This document shows positions 54,345-62,827 of a DNA stretch of 64,000 bases, in pieces. Position 1 is the first letter of the stretch. The number at the start of each line of letters is the position of its first letter. Source of the stretch: Myxococcales bacterium (GTDB lineage Bacteria > Myxococcota > Myxococcia > Myxococcales > JAKAPL01); assembly GCA_021807105.1 (NCBI GenBank), contig JAKAPL010000009.1, forward strand, positions 1 through 64,000, read 5' to 3'. The position numbers and the translations under genes were made by a program. The notes beneath the pieces were generated by a model. The model worked only from the letters and a program-made list of their open reading frames with translations, was not told the origin of the DNA and made no database searches.

Positions 54345-54827
54345 ATGCCGGAAAGCATGAAGCCGAGGGTCGAGCCGAGAGCGCGTCTCGAACCGCCCGA
54401 TCCCGAGGATGACGACCGGGCGCGTTCGCGGACGATGTCCCGCAAGGAGATGGCGCGCGATCTCCGCCGCCGGCAGCTCGTGGAGCCGGACCCCGAGGAG
54501 CTGCGGATCATGGAGCAGATCGAGAGGCTCCGTCCGCGGACCCGCGCCGACTGCGTGAACGGGCCGCGGCCCTGCCTGTTCGTCTCCTGCAAGCACCACC
54601 TCTACCTCGACGTGAACCCGCGCAGCGGCTCGGTGAAGCTCAACTTCCCCGACAAAGAGATCTGGGAGCTCGCCCACACCTGCGCGCTCGACGTCGCCGA
54701 CCAGGGCGGAATCACCCTCGAGGAGGTCGGGGAGATCATGAACCTGACCCGCGAGCGGGTCCGACAGGTCGAGGCGCTCGGCCTCTCGAAGCTCCGCGCG
54801 GCGTCCGGCGACGAGGAGGAGGGCTAG
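54345..54827 (+). CDS. Sigma-70 region 4-like DNA-binding protein
   Basis: 160 residues. The C-terminal part (about 118-150, [20 protein letters not shown] then [10 protein letters not shown]) is a near-perfect sigma-70 region 4.2 helix-turn-helix, which reads -35 boxes. The centre (about 63-115) has Cys residues in [19 protein letters not shown] and LAHTCALDV, which may bind metal; there is no region 2. It may be a transcription factor that imitates sigma region 4. ATG 54345 follows GAGG. Its TAG stop lies in the CTAG of a family A-type element. Confidence 0.72.
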   Translation: MPESMKPRVEPRARLEPPDPEDDDRARSRTMSRKEMARDLRRRQLVEPDPEELRIMEQIERLRPRTRADCVNGPRPCLFVSCKHHLYLDVNPRSGSVKLNFPDKEIWELAHTCALDVADQGGITLEEVGEIMNLTRERVRQVEALGLSKLRAASGDEEEG

Positions 54828-54995
54828 GAGGCTGGTGTCCCGTCCAGAACATCCCTTGCCATTCGAGCGACCCTGGGACGCCCTCGCGGAGTTGCGCTCC
54901 CCGTGGAATACTTTCGAGAGCATGCCTCGGTCGGGCGCCTTCTGGGGACGCCCCAGGGTCGCTCTCGGTCCAGAAGGTATTTCTCGGAGGGGAGA
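54828..54995 (+). mobile_element. Family A-related element abutting purH
   Basis: 168 bp between CTAG at 54824-54827 (holding the upstream gene's stop) and CTAG at 54996-54999. The left end GAGGCTGGTGTCCC equals other family A ends; the right end has diverged. Internal arms near 54865-54880 and 54945-54964 (GAGCGACCCTGGGACG type) are inverted repeats. The right end supplies GGAGGGGAG, the purH ribosome-binding site. Confidence 0.55.
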
Positions 54996-54999
54996 CTAG

Positions 55000-56520
55000 A
55001 TGGCGCGCCGGCGCGCGCTCCTGTCGGTGTCGGACAAGTCCGGCCTCGTCGCGTTCGCTCGGGCGCTGGCCGCCGCCGGTTTCGAGCTCGTCTCGACAGG
55101 AGGAACGGCCCGGACGTTGCGGGACGGCGGCCTCGAGGTGACCGACGTGGCCGCGATCACCGGGCTCCCCGAGATGCTCGGCGGGCGGGTCAAGACCCTC
55201 CATCCTGCGATCCACGCGGGCATCCTCGCGCGGCGGCACCGAGCCGAGGACGTCGCGGCGCTGGAGGCGAACGGCTTCACGCCGATCGACGTCGTCGCCG
55301 TGAATCTCTACCCGTTCCGCGAGACCCTACAGGCCGGGGCGGGCGAGGAAGAGGCGATCGAACAGATCGACATCGGCGGTCCGGCGCTGCTCCGGGCGGC
55401 GGCCAAGAACTGGCGCCACGTGGCCGCGGTGGTCGACCCCGCCGATTATCCCGCCGTGGCGGGGGAGCTCTCGGCGGGCGCGACGTCCGAGGGGCTGCGG
55501 CGCGAGCTCATGGCGAAGGTCTTCGCGCACACCGCCGCCTATGACCTCGCGATCGCCGAGCACTTCGCGACGCAGGAGGGAGGCTTCCCCGGGCGGATGG
55601 GGATCGTCGCGTCGCTGCGGCAGTCGCTGCGGTACGGCGAGAACCCTCACCAGCGCGCCGGCTGGTACGTCCGCGAAGGCGGTCGCGGGGGGCTCGCCGC
55701 CGCGGCGGTGCTGCAGGGCAAGGCGCTCTCGTACAACAACCTCGTCGACCTGCACGCGGCGATCACGTGCTCGCGGGAGTTCGAGGGGCCGGCGGCGGTC
55801 GTCGTCAAGCACGCGACTCCGTGCGGCGTGGCTCGCGCGGCCGGGATCGCCGAGGCGTATCGGATCGCGCGCGGCGCCGACGAGACGAGCGCCTTCGGGG
55901 GCATCGTTGCGCTCAACCGGCCGGTCGATGGCGAGGCGGCGGCGGCGCTCGCCGAGACGTTCCTCGAGGCCGTGGCGGCGCCTGATTTCACGGACGACGC
56001 GCGGCGGTCGCTCGCGGGGAAGAAGAACCTTCGGCTGGTCGCGCTGCCGGAGGTGGTCGGGCCGCCCCTCGAGATCCGGAGCATCGGCGACGGCCTGCTC
56101 GTCCAAGAGCCCGACGTCGCGCCGGACGACCCGGCCTCCTTCCGCGTCGTCACCCGGCGGCAGCCGACGGACGAGGAGCGCCGCGCCCTGTACTTCGCCT
56201 GGCGGGTCGTCAAGCACGTCCGATCGAACGCCGTCGTCTTCGCGGCCGCCGATCGGACGCTCGCGATCGGCGGCGGCCAGACGAGTCGCGTCGAGGCGGT
56301 GGAGACGGCCGCGCGCAAGGGCGGCCCGCGCCTCGCCGGCTCCGCGGTCGCCTCGGACGGCTTCTTCCCGTTCCGTGACGGCCTCGACGCGGTGGCCCGC
56401 GCGGGGGCGGTCTGCGTCATCCAACCGGGCGGCTCGGTCCGCGACGCGGAGGTCATCGCGGCCGCCGACGAGCACGGGCTCGCGATGATCTTCACCGGCC
56501 GGCGCCACTTCCGGCACTAG
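55000..56520 (+). CDS. purH: Bifunctional AICAR transformylase/IMP cyclohydrolase
   Basis: Final two steps of IMP synthesis. 506 residues: the N-terminal cyclohydrolase domain (SVSDKSGLVAFARAL, GGRVKTLHPAIHAGILARR), then the transformylase domain with RYGENPHQRAGWY, LSYNNLVDL, VVKHATPCGVA, and the C-terminal FFPFRDGLDAVARAGAVCVI and RRHFRH end. ATG 55000 lies directly after the CTAG of a mobile element that carries its Shine-Dalgarno. The TAG stop again lies in CTAG. Confidence 0.97.
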   Translation: MARRRALLSVSDKSGLVAFARALAAAGFELVSTGGTARTLRDGGLEVTDVAAITGLPEMLGGRVKTLHPAIHAGILARRHRAEDVAALEANGFTPIDVVAVNLYPFRETLQAGAGEEEAIEQIDIGGPALLRAAAKNWRHVAAVVDPADYPAVAGELSAGATSEGLRRELMAKVFAHTAAYDLAIAEHFATQEGGFPGRMGIVASLRQSLRYGENPHQRAGWYVREGGRGGLAAAAVLQGKALSYNNLVDLHAAITCSREFEGPAAVVVKHATPCGVARAAGIAEAYRIARGADETSAFGGIVALNRPVDGEAAAALAETFLEAVAAPDFTDDARRSLAGKKNLRLVALPEVVGPPLEIRSIGDGLLVQEPDVAPDDPASFRVVTRRQPTDEERRALYFAWRVVKHVRSNAVVFAAADRTLAIGGGQTSRVEAVETAARKGGPRLAGSAVASDGFFPFRDGLDAVARAGAVCVIQPGGSVRDAEVIAAADEHGLAMIFTGRRHFRH

Positions 56521-56801
56521 GAGGCGGGCGTGAAACTGGAAGATCGCTCAGGAAAGATGTTCGGTAACCGTTCACGGGACGCAGCCGCGTCCCCCACGGG
56601 AGAACTCCTTCGGAGGCTGGAGACCATGAGGCCAGGGAAAGAGCATCCGAGCCGTGGCTCCCGGCTTCCGGGTCTGTCCTTGGGTATTGCCTCTCCGAGC
56701 GGTGAACGGTCACGGCGTTCGTGCTCCAGTCTGGAGAGGCGAATCGCCTGCTCCAACGGGGGCGTTTGACCCATCATGTTCGTTGAGCGCGAGCCACCTG
56801 G
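56521..56801. repeat. Intergenic segment with a family A-like left end
   Basis: Begins GAGGCGGGCGTGAAACTGG directly after the CTAG at 56517-56520 that contains the purH stop, which fits the family A left terminus. The rest is different: GGTAACCGTTCAC near 56562 pairs with GTGAACGGTCAC near 56701. No matching right end with CTAG was found, so it is either a decayed copy or a chance match. No gene is seen. Confidence 0.35.
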
Positions 56802-58043
56802 ATGAAGGCCCTGGTCATCGGCTCGGGAGCGCGCGAGCACGCGCTCGGCGAGCGGCTCCGGCAGGAGAGGTGGCGAGTCGCGTGCGCCCCGGGCAACGCC
56901 GGGATCGCGCGCCGGTTCCCTTGCCTGCCTCTGCGGCTCGACGACCCGGCGGCGGCGGTGGCCCTCGCGCGCGCGGAGGAGCCCGACCTCGTCGTCGTGG
57001 GGCCGGAGGCTCCTCTCGTCGCGGGGCTCGCGGATCGTCTCGCCGCCGGCGGCTTCGCCGTCTTCGGTCCGACGGCGGCCGCCGCGCGCATCGAGGGCAG
57101 CAAGGCGTTCGCCAAGGAGGTGATGGCCGAGGCGGGTGTCCCAACCGCGGCGCACGCGACGTTCGACCAACCGGACGCGGCTCGGGCCCACGCGCGGAGC
57201 CTCGGCGGGCGGGTGGTGGTCAAGGCCGACGGCCTGGCGGGCGGGAAGGGCGTCGCGGTCTGCGCGAACGTCGAGGAGGCCGAGGCGGCCATCGACGCGG
57301 CGCTCGTCCGCGGTGAGCTGGGGGAGGCCGGGCGAAGGCTCGTCCTCGAGGAGCGGCTGGAAGGTCGCGAGCTGTCGCTGATGGCCTTGTGCGACGGCCG
57401 GAGTTACGTCCTCCTGCCGCCGTGCCAGGATTACAAGCGGGCCCTGGACGGCGACCGCGGCCCCAACACCGGGGGGATGGGCGCCGTGAGTCCGCCTCTG
57501 GTTTCGCCGGCGCCGCTCGGGCCGCTCGCCGAGGCGACGATCGCGCCCGTGGTCGCGCGGCTCGCCGACCTCGGGACGCCGTTTCGCGGCACGCTCTACG
57601 CGGGCCTCATGCTGACGGCGGCCGGCCCCCGGGTGCTCGAGTACAACTGCCGGTTCGGCGATCCGGAGACGCAGGTCCTGGTCGAACGAATCGACGGCTT
57701 CCTGGGCGAGGCGATGCTGGCCGCGGCCCGCGGCTCACTCGCGGGCAGCCGGCTCGGCGCGCGGCCGGGAGCGGCGGCGGGCGTCGTCGTCTGCGCGAGG
57801 GGCTATCCCGGCGCCCCACGGCTCGGCGATCCCCTCCTGGGAATCGACGCCGCAGAGGCGGTCGCGCCGCTGCGCTTCGCGGGGGTCGGGGGCGCGCCGG
57901 AGCGTCCGGTCACCGCCGGCGGGCGCGTGGTCACGGTGGTCGGTCACGGTCCGGACCTGCCCGCCGCGGTGGCGCTCGCCTACCGCGCCGCCGCGCTCGT
58001 CTCCTTCCCCGGCGCGCGATTCCGCGGCGACATCGGCCGCTGA
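56802..58043 (+). CDS. purD: Phosphoribosylamine-glycine ligase
   Basis: Second step of purine synthesis, ATP-dependent. 413 residues with the N-terminal VIGSGAREHALGERL, the GPEAPLVAGLAD block, the ATP-grasp motifs VVVKADGLAGGKGVAV and LEERLEGRELSLMALCDG, DYKRALDGDRGPNTGGMGA, and EYNCRFGDPETQVL. ATG 56802. lptF starts at the base after its stop, so purine and LPS-transport genes share a transcript. Confidence 0.97.
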   Translation: MKALVIGSGAREHALGERLRQERWRVACAPGNAGIARRFPCLPLRLDDPAAAVALARAEEPDLVVVGPEAPLVAGLADRLAAGGFAVFGPTAAAARIEGSKAFAKEVMAEAGVPTAAHATFDQPDAARAHARSLGGRVVVKADGLAGGKGVAVCANVEEAEAAIDAALVRGELGEAGRRLVLEERLEGRELSLMALCDGRSYVLLPPCQDYKRALDGDRGPNTGGMGAVSPPLVSPAPLGPLAEATIAPVVARLADLGTPFRGTLYAGLMLTAAGPRVLEYNCRFGDPETQVLVERIDGFLGEAMLAAARGSLAGSRLGARPGAAAGVVVCARGYPGAPRLGDPLLGIDAAEAVAPLRFAGVGGAPERPVTAGGRVVTVVGHGPDLPAAVALAYRAAALVSFPGARFRGDIGR

Positions 58044-59165
58044 ATGACTCGCCCGGGTCGCATCCTCGACCGTTACCTCGCCCGCGAGGTCCTCGCCCCC
58101 GCGGCGACCGCGCTCGCCTTCCTCTTCCAACTCCTCGTCACCCTCCAGCTCCTCCGGAGGACCGACGTGCTGTTCGGCTCGGATCTCGGCCTCGGGGGCT
58201 TCCTGCGGCTCCTCTTGAACCTCACCCCTCACTACCTGACGCTCTCCGCCCCGGTCGCTCTCCTCGTCGGCGTGCTCGTGGGGCTCGGGCGCCTCGCCGA
58301 GGATCGCGAGATCGACGTCCTCCTGGGCAGCGGCGTCTCGCCGGGTACGCTCGCCGTGGCCCCCCTGATGCTCGCCGCGGCGACGGGGCTCCTCGTGCTC
58401 GGCCTGGAGCTGGGACCGGAGCCCGCGGGGCTGACCGCGGTGCGGCGCCAGGTCAACGAGCTGATCGAGGGCGGAGTCCAGCACGAGGTGAAGCCCGGCG
58501 TCTTCTACGACCAGCTCAGCGATCTCACGCTGTTCACGGAGGACATCGATCCCGCGACCGGCGACTGGCGCAACGTCTTGGTCGAGGACGACCGCGACCG
58601 CCAGGCTCCGCTCCTGCTGCTCGCCCGTTCGGGCAAGGTCATCCCGGGCCACGGCGGTACGATGATGAAGCTCGCCCTCGCCGACGGCGAGGCCCATCGC
58701 CCGCGGGCCCAGGGGCCGGACTACTCCATGGTCCGTTTTCGCTCCGCACTCCTCGACATCGGGGTCGAGGGTTCGATCCTCCGGCGAAACACCCTGCGCG
58801 CGCCCGACGAAGAACGGACGCTCGCGGATCTCTGGGACGAGAGCCGCAAAGAGCGCGCCGCCGGCGGCTGGTGGCAGCTCTCGGCGGTCGCGTTCCACCG
58901 GAGGCTTGGCCTGCCGCTCGCCGCGCTCAGCTTCGTCTGGCTCGGCGTCCCGATCGCGATCGGCTCGAGCGGTCTGGGCGGCGCGCGCACCCGCGGGTGG
59001 CTCCTCGGCCTGCTCGCGGTCGCGGCGTACTACGTGCTCCAGCACCTCGGCATCGGATGGGGGACGATGGGCAAGCTCCCCCCATGGTTCGCCGGCCAGC
59101 TCGCCAACGTGGGCGCGGTCGCGGCGGGGGCCGGGGCGTGGATCCTCGTGGGCCGGCGCCGGTGA
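58044..59165 (+). CDS. lptF: LPS export permease LptF-type protein
   Basis: 373-residue YjgP/YjgQ-family permease: an N-terminal RILDRYLAREVLAPAATALA, membrane segments at both ends, and a periplasmic jellyroll-like middle (about 110-260; LVEDDRDRQAPLLLLARSGKV). With LptG and LptB it forms the inner-membrane ABC transporter that extracts LPS. Its stop overlaps the start of lptG (GTGA). The F/G assignment is by order and is interchangeable. Confidence 0.88.
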   Translation: MTRPGRILDRYLAREVLAPAATALAFLFQLLVTLQLLRRTDVLFGSDLGLGGFLRLLLNLTPHYLTLSAPVALLVGVLVGLGRLAEDREIDVLLGSGVSPGTLAVAPLMLAAATGLLVLGLELGPEPAGLTAVRRQVNELIEGGVQHEVKPGVFYDQLSDLTLFTEDIDPATGDWRNVLVEDDRDRQAPLLLLARSGKVIPGHGGTMMKLALADGEAHRPRAQGPDYSMVRFRSALLDIGVEGSILRRNTLRAPDEERTLADLWDESRKERAAGGWWQLSAVAFHRRLGLPLAALSFVWLGVPIAIGSSGLGGARTRGWLLGLLAVAAYYVLQHLGIGWGTMGKLPPWFAGQLANVGAVAAGAGAWILVGRRR

Positions 59166-60250
59166 TCGACCGCATCGACCGCCATGTCGCCCGCCGCTTC
59201 GTCACCTCGTTCGTCGAGGTGCTCCTCGGCGTCTGCCTGCTCTACGCGATCATCGACTTCTCCGATCGCTCGGGTGACTACACGGGCCCGGGTTGGGTCT
59301 CGTGGGTCCTGCAACTCTACGCGAACCGACTCGCCAAGGTCGCGGTGCTCGTCTCCCCCGCGGCCATGCTGGTCGCCGCGGGCCTCACCGTCTCCTCGCT
59401 GCGCAGCCGCTCCGAGCTGGCCGCGATCCTCTCCGCCGGCCGCTCCCCGTTCCGCCTCGCCGTGCCGATCTTCGCCTGCGCCCTGGCCGCCGGCGGGATC
59501 GTCTACGCCTTCGACGACGCGGTCGCCGTCCACGCCGCGCTGCGGGCCGAGCGGATCACCGCCGAACATTTCCACGTCTGGGGATCGTGGCGGACCTACT
59601 TCGAGCGGCAGACCTGGCTGCGGCTCGGGGGGACCGTGCTGCACGTCGGCGATCCCACGCCGGATCACGGCTTCCGGGACGCGACCGTGCTCGAGATGTC
59701 GTCAGACTTCTCGCTGCGGCGGCGCGTCGACGCGAGGCGGATGAGCCCCGCCGGCGGGGATCTCTGGCTGCTCTCCGGCGCCCGCGTCCGGACCTTCGAC
59801 GGCGATCGCGAGAGCTTCGCCCGGATGGACACGCTGCGCCTCTCCCTCCCCGGCGCCGACGCCATCCACGATATCCTCCCGGGCCGGCCGGAGATGCTCT
59901 CGCGCGCGGAGCTGCGATCGCAGATCCGGCTGCGCCGGCGTCTCGGCCTCTCGACCGACGAGGACTGGTTCGAGTACTTCGGGCGGGTCGCCTACGTCCT
60001 CGTCGGCGCGGCGGGCACCCTCCTCGCGGCCGCGCTCGCACTCCGGGGGGGCCGCCGGGGGCACGTCGCGACCTCGCTGCTCGAAGGGCTCGTCGTCGCG
60101 GGGAGCCTCTGGGGGTCGCTCGGAGTGGCGCGCGCGCTCTCGATCTCGGGCAAGTTCTCCCCCGCGACGAGCGCGTTCGCGCCCGAGGTCCTCGCCCTCG
60201 CGCTGGGGACGGCGCTCGTCGTTCAGGCGGGGCGCAAGACGAACTGGTAG
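59162..60250 (+). CDS. lptG: LPS export permease LptG-type protein
   Basis: 362 residues, the second YjgP/YjgQ permease: IDRHVARRFVTSFVEVLLGVC, the SRSELAAILSAGRSPFRL coupling-helix region, a periplasmic middle part, and membrane segments at the C-terminus. Overlaps lptF by four bases at the start and runs 28 bases into the 3' end of the convergent glycosyltransferase gene. lptB is not in view. Confidence 0.88.
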   Translation: MIDRIDRHVARRFVTSFVEVLLGVCLLYAIIDFSDRSGDYTGPGWVSWVLQLYANRLAKVAVLVSPAAMLVAAGLTVSSLRSRSELAAILSAGRSPFRLAVPIFACALAAGGIVYAFDDAVAVHAALRAERITAEHFHVWGSWRTYFERQTWLRLGGTVLHVGDPTPDHGFRDATVLEMSSDFSLRRRVDARRMSPAGGDLWLLSGARVRTFDGDRESFARMDTLRLSLPGADAIHDILPGRPEMLSRAELRSQIRLRRRLGLSTDEDWFEYFGRVAYVLVGAAGTLLAAALALRGGRRGHVATSLLEGLVVAGSLWGSLGVARALSISGKFSPATSAFAPEVLALALGTALVVQAGRKTNW

Positions 60251-61296
60251 GCGAGGGCCGCCGCCCGAACCGCCGGCTCCCACGAACGATAGCGCCCGGC
60301 GCGCGCGCGGCACGCCGCCGCGAGGGCCGCCCGGCGTGCGGGATCCTCGATCAGCGCGCGGACGGCCTCCACCCACGCCGCGGGTCGATCCGGCGGCAGC
60401 AGGGCCCCCGTCCCCTCCCAGATCTCGTCCGTCGCCGAGCCCCTGCCGGCGAGGACCGGCGCCCCGCAGGCCGCCGCCTCGAGCGGCGGGAGCCCGAATC
60501 CTTCGTAGCGCGAGGGAAAGAGGAAGAGGCTCGCGCCCGTGTAGAGCGCCGGCAGGTCGGCCTCGGGGACGGCGGCGAGCCACGCGACGTTGGGCGCCTC
60601 CACGCGCGGGCCGCCCGCCCAGACGAGCGGCAGGGGGAAGCGGGCGGAGACCTCGCCGAGGAAGCGGGTGTTCTTGTGCTCCCGGCCGTTCGTGAGGACC
60701 AGGAGGTAGTCCGGCGGCAGTCCCAGCCGGGCTCGCAGCCCCGCGACGCGGTCAGCCGGGACCGGCGCGAACCGCGGCTCGACCGCGTTCGGGGCGACGG
60801 CGATCCGCGCGGCGGGGACCTCGAGCCGGCGGGAGATCTCCTCCGCGGCGAACCGGCTGACCGTCAGCACGCGCCCCGCTCGCCGGGCGGCGGCCCCCAC
60901 GACGGTGCGCAGGAAGGCGGCTCGTCCCGGGTGGGCCCAGCCCGGCAGCGCGAGGTGGTTCACGTCGTGGAGCGTCAGGACGAGCGGGCCGCGCCAGGCG
61001 GCGGGGACGGAATGGCTGGTGGCGTGGAGGACGTCCGCGCCCGCGTGTCGCAGGAGGAGCGGAAGCTCGATCTGCTCGAGCGGCGAGAGGAACGGGGCTC
61101 GCGCGATCAGCACGCGGTCGGAGGGACGGGGCAGGGCGACCCGCCGGTCCGGCGCGCAGATCGCGACGTACCGGAGATCGGGCGCCGCCGGCAGCCCCTC
61201 CCAGAGCGCGAGGGCGTAACGGGCGATGCCGTGAGGCCGCGTCCCCACCATGCGCAGGTCGATCGCGACGCGGGAAGGCTCGGCGGGCGACAGCAT
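60223..61296 (-). CDS. Family 4-type glycosyltransferase (GT-B)
   Basis: 357 residues. GIARYALALWEGLP and DVLHATSHSVP in the N-terminal domain, LTVSRFAAEEISRRL, then LVLTNGREHKN and the nucleotide-sugar site FLFPSRYEGFGLPPLEAAACG with the EX7E glutamates. Probably transfers a sugar during surface polysaccharide or LPS core assembly, in line with the lpt genes. A TATACT box lies eight bases upstream of ATG 61296 on the minus strand, so the message may be nearly leaderless. It is divergent from another glycosyltransferase gene, 37 bases apart. Confidence 0.88.
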   Translation of the reverse strand: MLSPAEPSRVAIDLRMVGTRPHGIARYALALWEGLPAAPDLRYVAICAPDRRVALPRPSDRVLIARAPFLSPLEQIELPLLLRHAGADVLHATSHSVPAAWRGPLVLTLHDVNHLALPGWAHPGRAAFLRTVVGAAARRAGRVLTVSRFAAEEISRRLEVPAARIAVAPNAVEPRFAPVPADRVAGLRARLGLPPDYLLVLTNGREHKNTRFLGEVSARFPLPLVWAGGPRVEAPNVAWLAAVPEADLPALYTGASLFLFPSRYEGFGLPPLEAAACGAPVLAGRGSATDEIWEGTGALLPPDRPAAWVEAVRALIEDPARRAALAAACRARAGRYRSWEPAVRAAALAYQFVLRPA

Positions 61297-61333
61297 GGGC
61301 CCCAGTATAGTCCCGGCGCGCTATAAGGCTCCG

Positions 61334-62668
61334 ATGGCGACGGACGTGACGATCCTCTTCGCGGACCGCTGGCCCGGCGAGCCCGGCTGGACCCTCGCGG
61401 GACGGCTCGGGAGGGCCGGCGCGCGCGTCGAGATCGTCACCGAGGCGCCGGGGACCGAGGAGTTCATCGAGCTGGATGACGAGGGGCGCTGCGTCCACCG
61501 CGTCTCCGGGCGGCGCAGCTACCTCCTGCGGGCGCTGGGGCTCGCGGACGCGCCCGGCGCGCTCGCCTTCGCCGTGCGGGCCATCGAGCGTTGCTGGGAG
61601 TTGTCCGGGCTCTGGGACCGCCGGATCCGTCACGTCGAGACGGCCAGCGCCCGCCTGCCGGGAAGTCTCGTGCGGCTCCTCCTCACGAGAGAAAATCTGC
61701 CCCCGCCGGCAGGGGAGGGGAGGGCAGAGGGGCGCCGCGCGCCTTCGAGCGGGACCGTCCGGGGCGCAGACGTGATCCTCTGCTCCTACCGCCGCCTGCC
61801 CGAGCTCTCCGTCGCGCTCCGGTCCGTCACGCGGGAGATCGCCCGAGCGCGGGCGCGAGGGATCGACTGCGGCGTGACGGTCGTCCACCAGGAGCAGGAC
61901 CTTCCGGCGCGCATCGCGGCGGGCGGCGGCGTGGGCGATGTCCGCTTCGTCTTCTCGAGCCCGCCGAGCCTCACCCGCGCGCGCAACGACGGCCTCGCCG
62001 CCACGAGCCGCGACCTCGTCGTCTTCGTCGACGACGACGTGGTCCTCGGCCGCGGCTTCCTCGCCGCCCACCTCGCCGCCGCCAACCGCTGGCCCGCCGC
62101 GGCGGGCGTCGCCGGCCGCATCCGATCGCGCAGCGAGCGCGGCAAGCTCACCCGCCGGCTCGCCGTCGGCCAGATCCGCGCGAGCGGGGTCATCGAGACG
62201 AACTACAACTCCCTATCGCGCGGCCGCACCCTCGTGGCCCAGACGCCGATGGGCACCAACATGGCGTTCAAGCGGCGGCTCGTGAACGCTCTCCTCGGTC
62301 CCCGCTGGTTCGACGAGCGGCTCTCCTCGTCCGCGTTCCGCGAGGAATCGCTCCTCTCCGTCGAGCTGTTCCGCCGGGGCGCCTATCTCGTCTACGAGCC
62401 GCGGGCCGCGCTCTACCACTTCGAGTCCCTGCGCGGCGGCTGCGAGAGCCGGGCCCCGCGCCGGCCGCTCGAAGCCCGCGCCCGCCACCTCGGCCTCGAC
62501 TACCACTTCGTCCGCCGCCTCCACCAGGACAGCCCGTTCGGCCCGCTCGCGGCGCTGCTGCTCGCCGCCCGCGATCTGCGCGACGTGCCCACCGCGCGCA
62601 TCCTCGCGGCGAAGCTCTACCTGAACGCGCGCGGGTGGTGGCTGGGGCGGAGGCTCGCGCCTGGCTGA
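61334..62668 (+). CDS. Two-part glycosyltransferase, C-terminal GT2 domain
   Basis: 444 residues. The first 110 or so resemble the start of a GT-B fold (ILFADRWPGEPGWTLAGRLG), but stop short. After a low-complexity insert (LTRENLPPPAGEGRAEGRR) a GT2 domain begins: VILCSYRRLPELSVAL, LTRARNDGLAATSRDLVVFV and the DDD metal site (VDDDVVLG), GTNMAFKRRLV and FREESLL. No membrane segment. It is likely part of the same surface-glycan pathway as the divergent gene. ATG 61334 lies seven bases after TATAAG. Confidence 0.82.
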   Translation: MATDVTILFADRWPGEPGWTLAGRLGRAGARVEIVTEAPGTEEFIELDDEGRCVHRVSGRRSYLLRALGLADAPGALAFAVRAIERCWELSGLWDRRIRHVETASARLPGSLVRLLLTRENLPPPAGEGRAEGRRAPSSGTVRGADVILCSYRRLPELSVALRSVTREIARARARGIDCGVTVVHQEQDLPARIAAGGGVGDVRFVFSSPPSLTRARNDGLAATSRDLVVFVDDDVVLGRGFLAAHLAAANRWPAAAGVAGRIRSRSERGKLTRRLAVGQIRASGVIETNYNSLSRGRTLVAQTPMGTNMAFKRRLVNALLGPRWFDERLSSSAFREESLLSVELFRRGAYLVYEPRAALYHFESLRGGCESRAPRRPLEARARHLGLDYHFVRRLHQDSPFGPLAALLLAARDLRDVPTARILAAKLYLNARGWWLGRRLAPG

Positions 62669-62827
62669 AGCGGCGGACGGGACGAGCTCGCCGCGTTCAA
62701 CCCGCGCCCCGTGCTCGCGGAGAAGCAGCCGGCCGGCGTGTTGACGGCCGGGCGCAGGGGAGGGTACACGCGTCGCAGGGGGCGAGCCTCCCGAAGAGAT
62801 TCCTGTACCGCCGACCACGCCAGCCAA

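Noticed and set aside
62669-62827. Small gene between the last two glycosyltransferase genes
   Set aside because: A short plus-strand frame (segment DELAAFNPRPVLAEKQ) looks protein-like, but it has no start or ribosome site and is too short to support.
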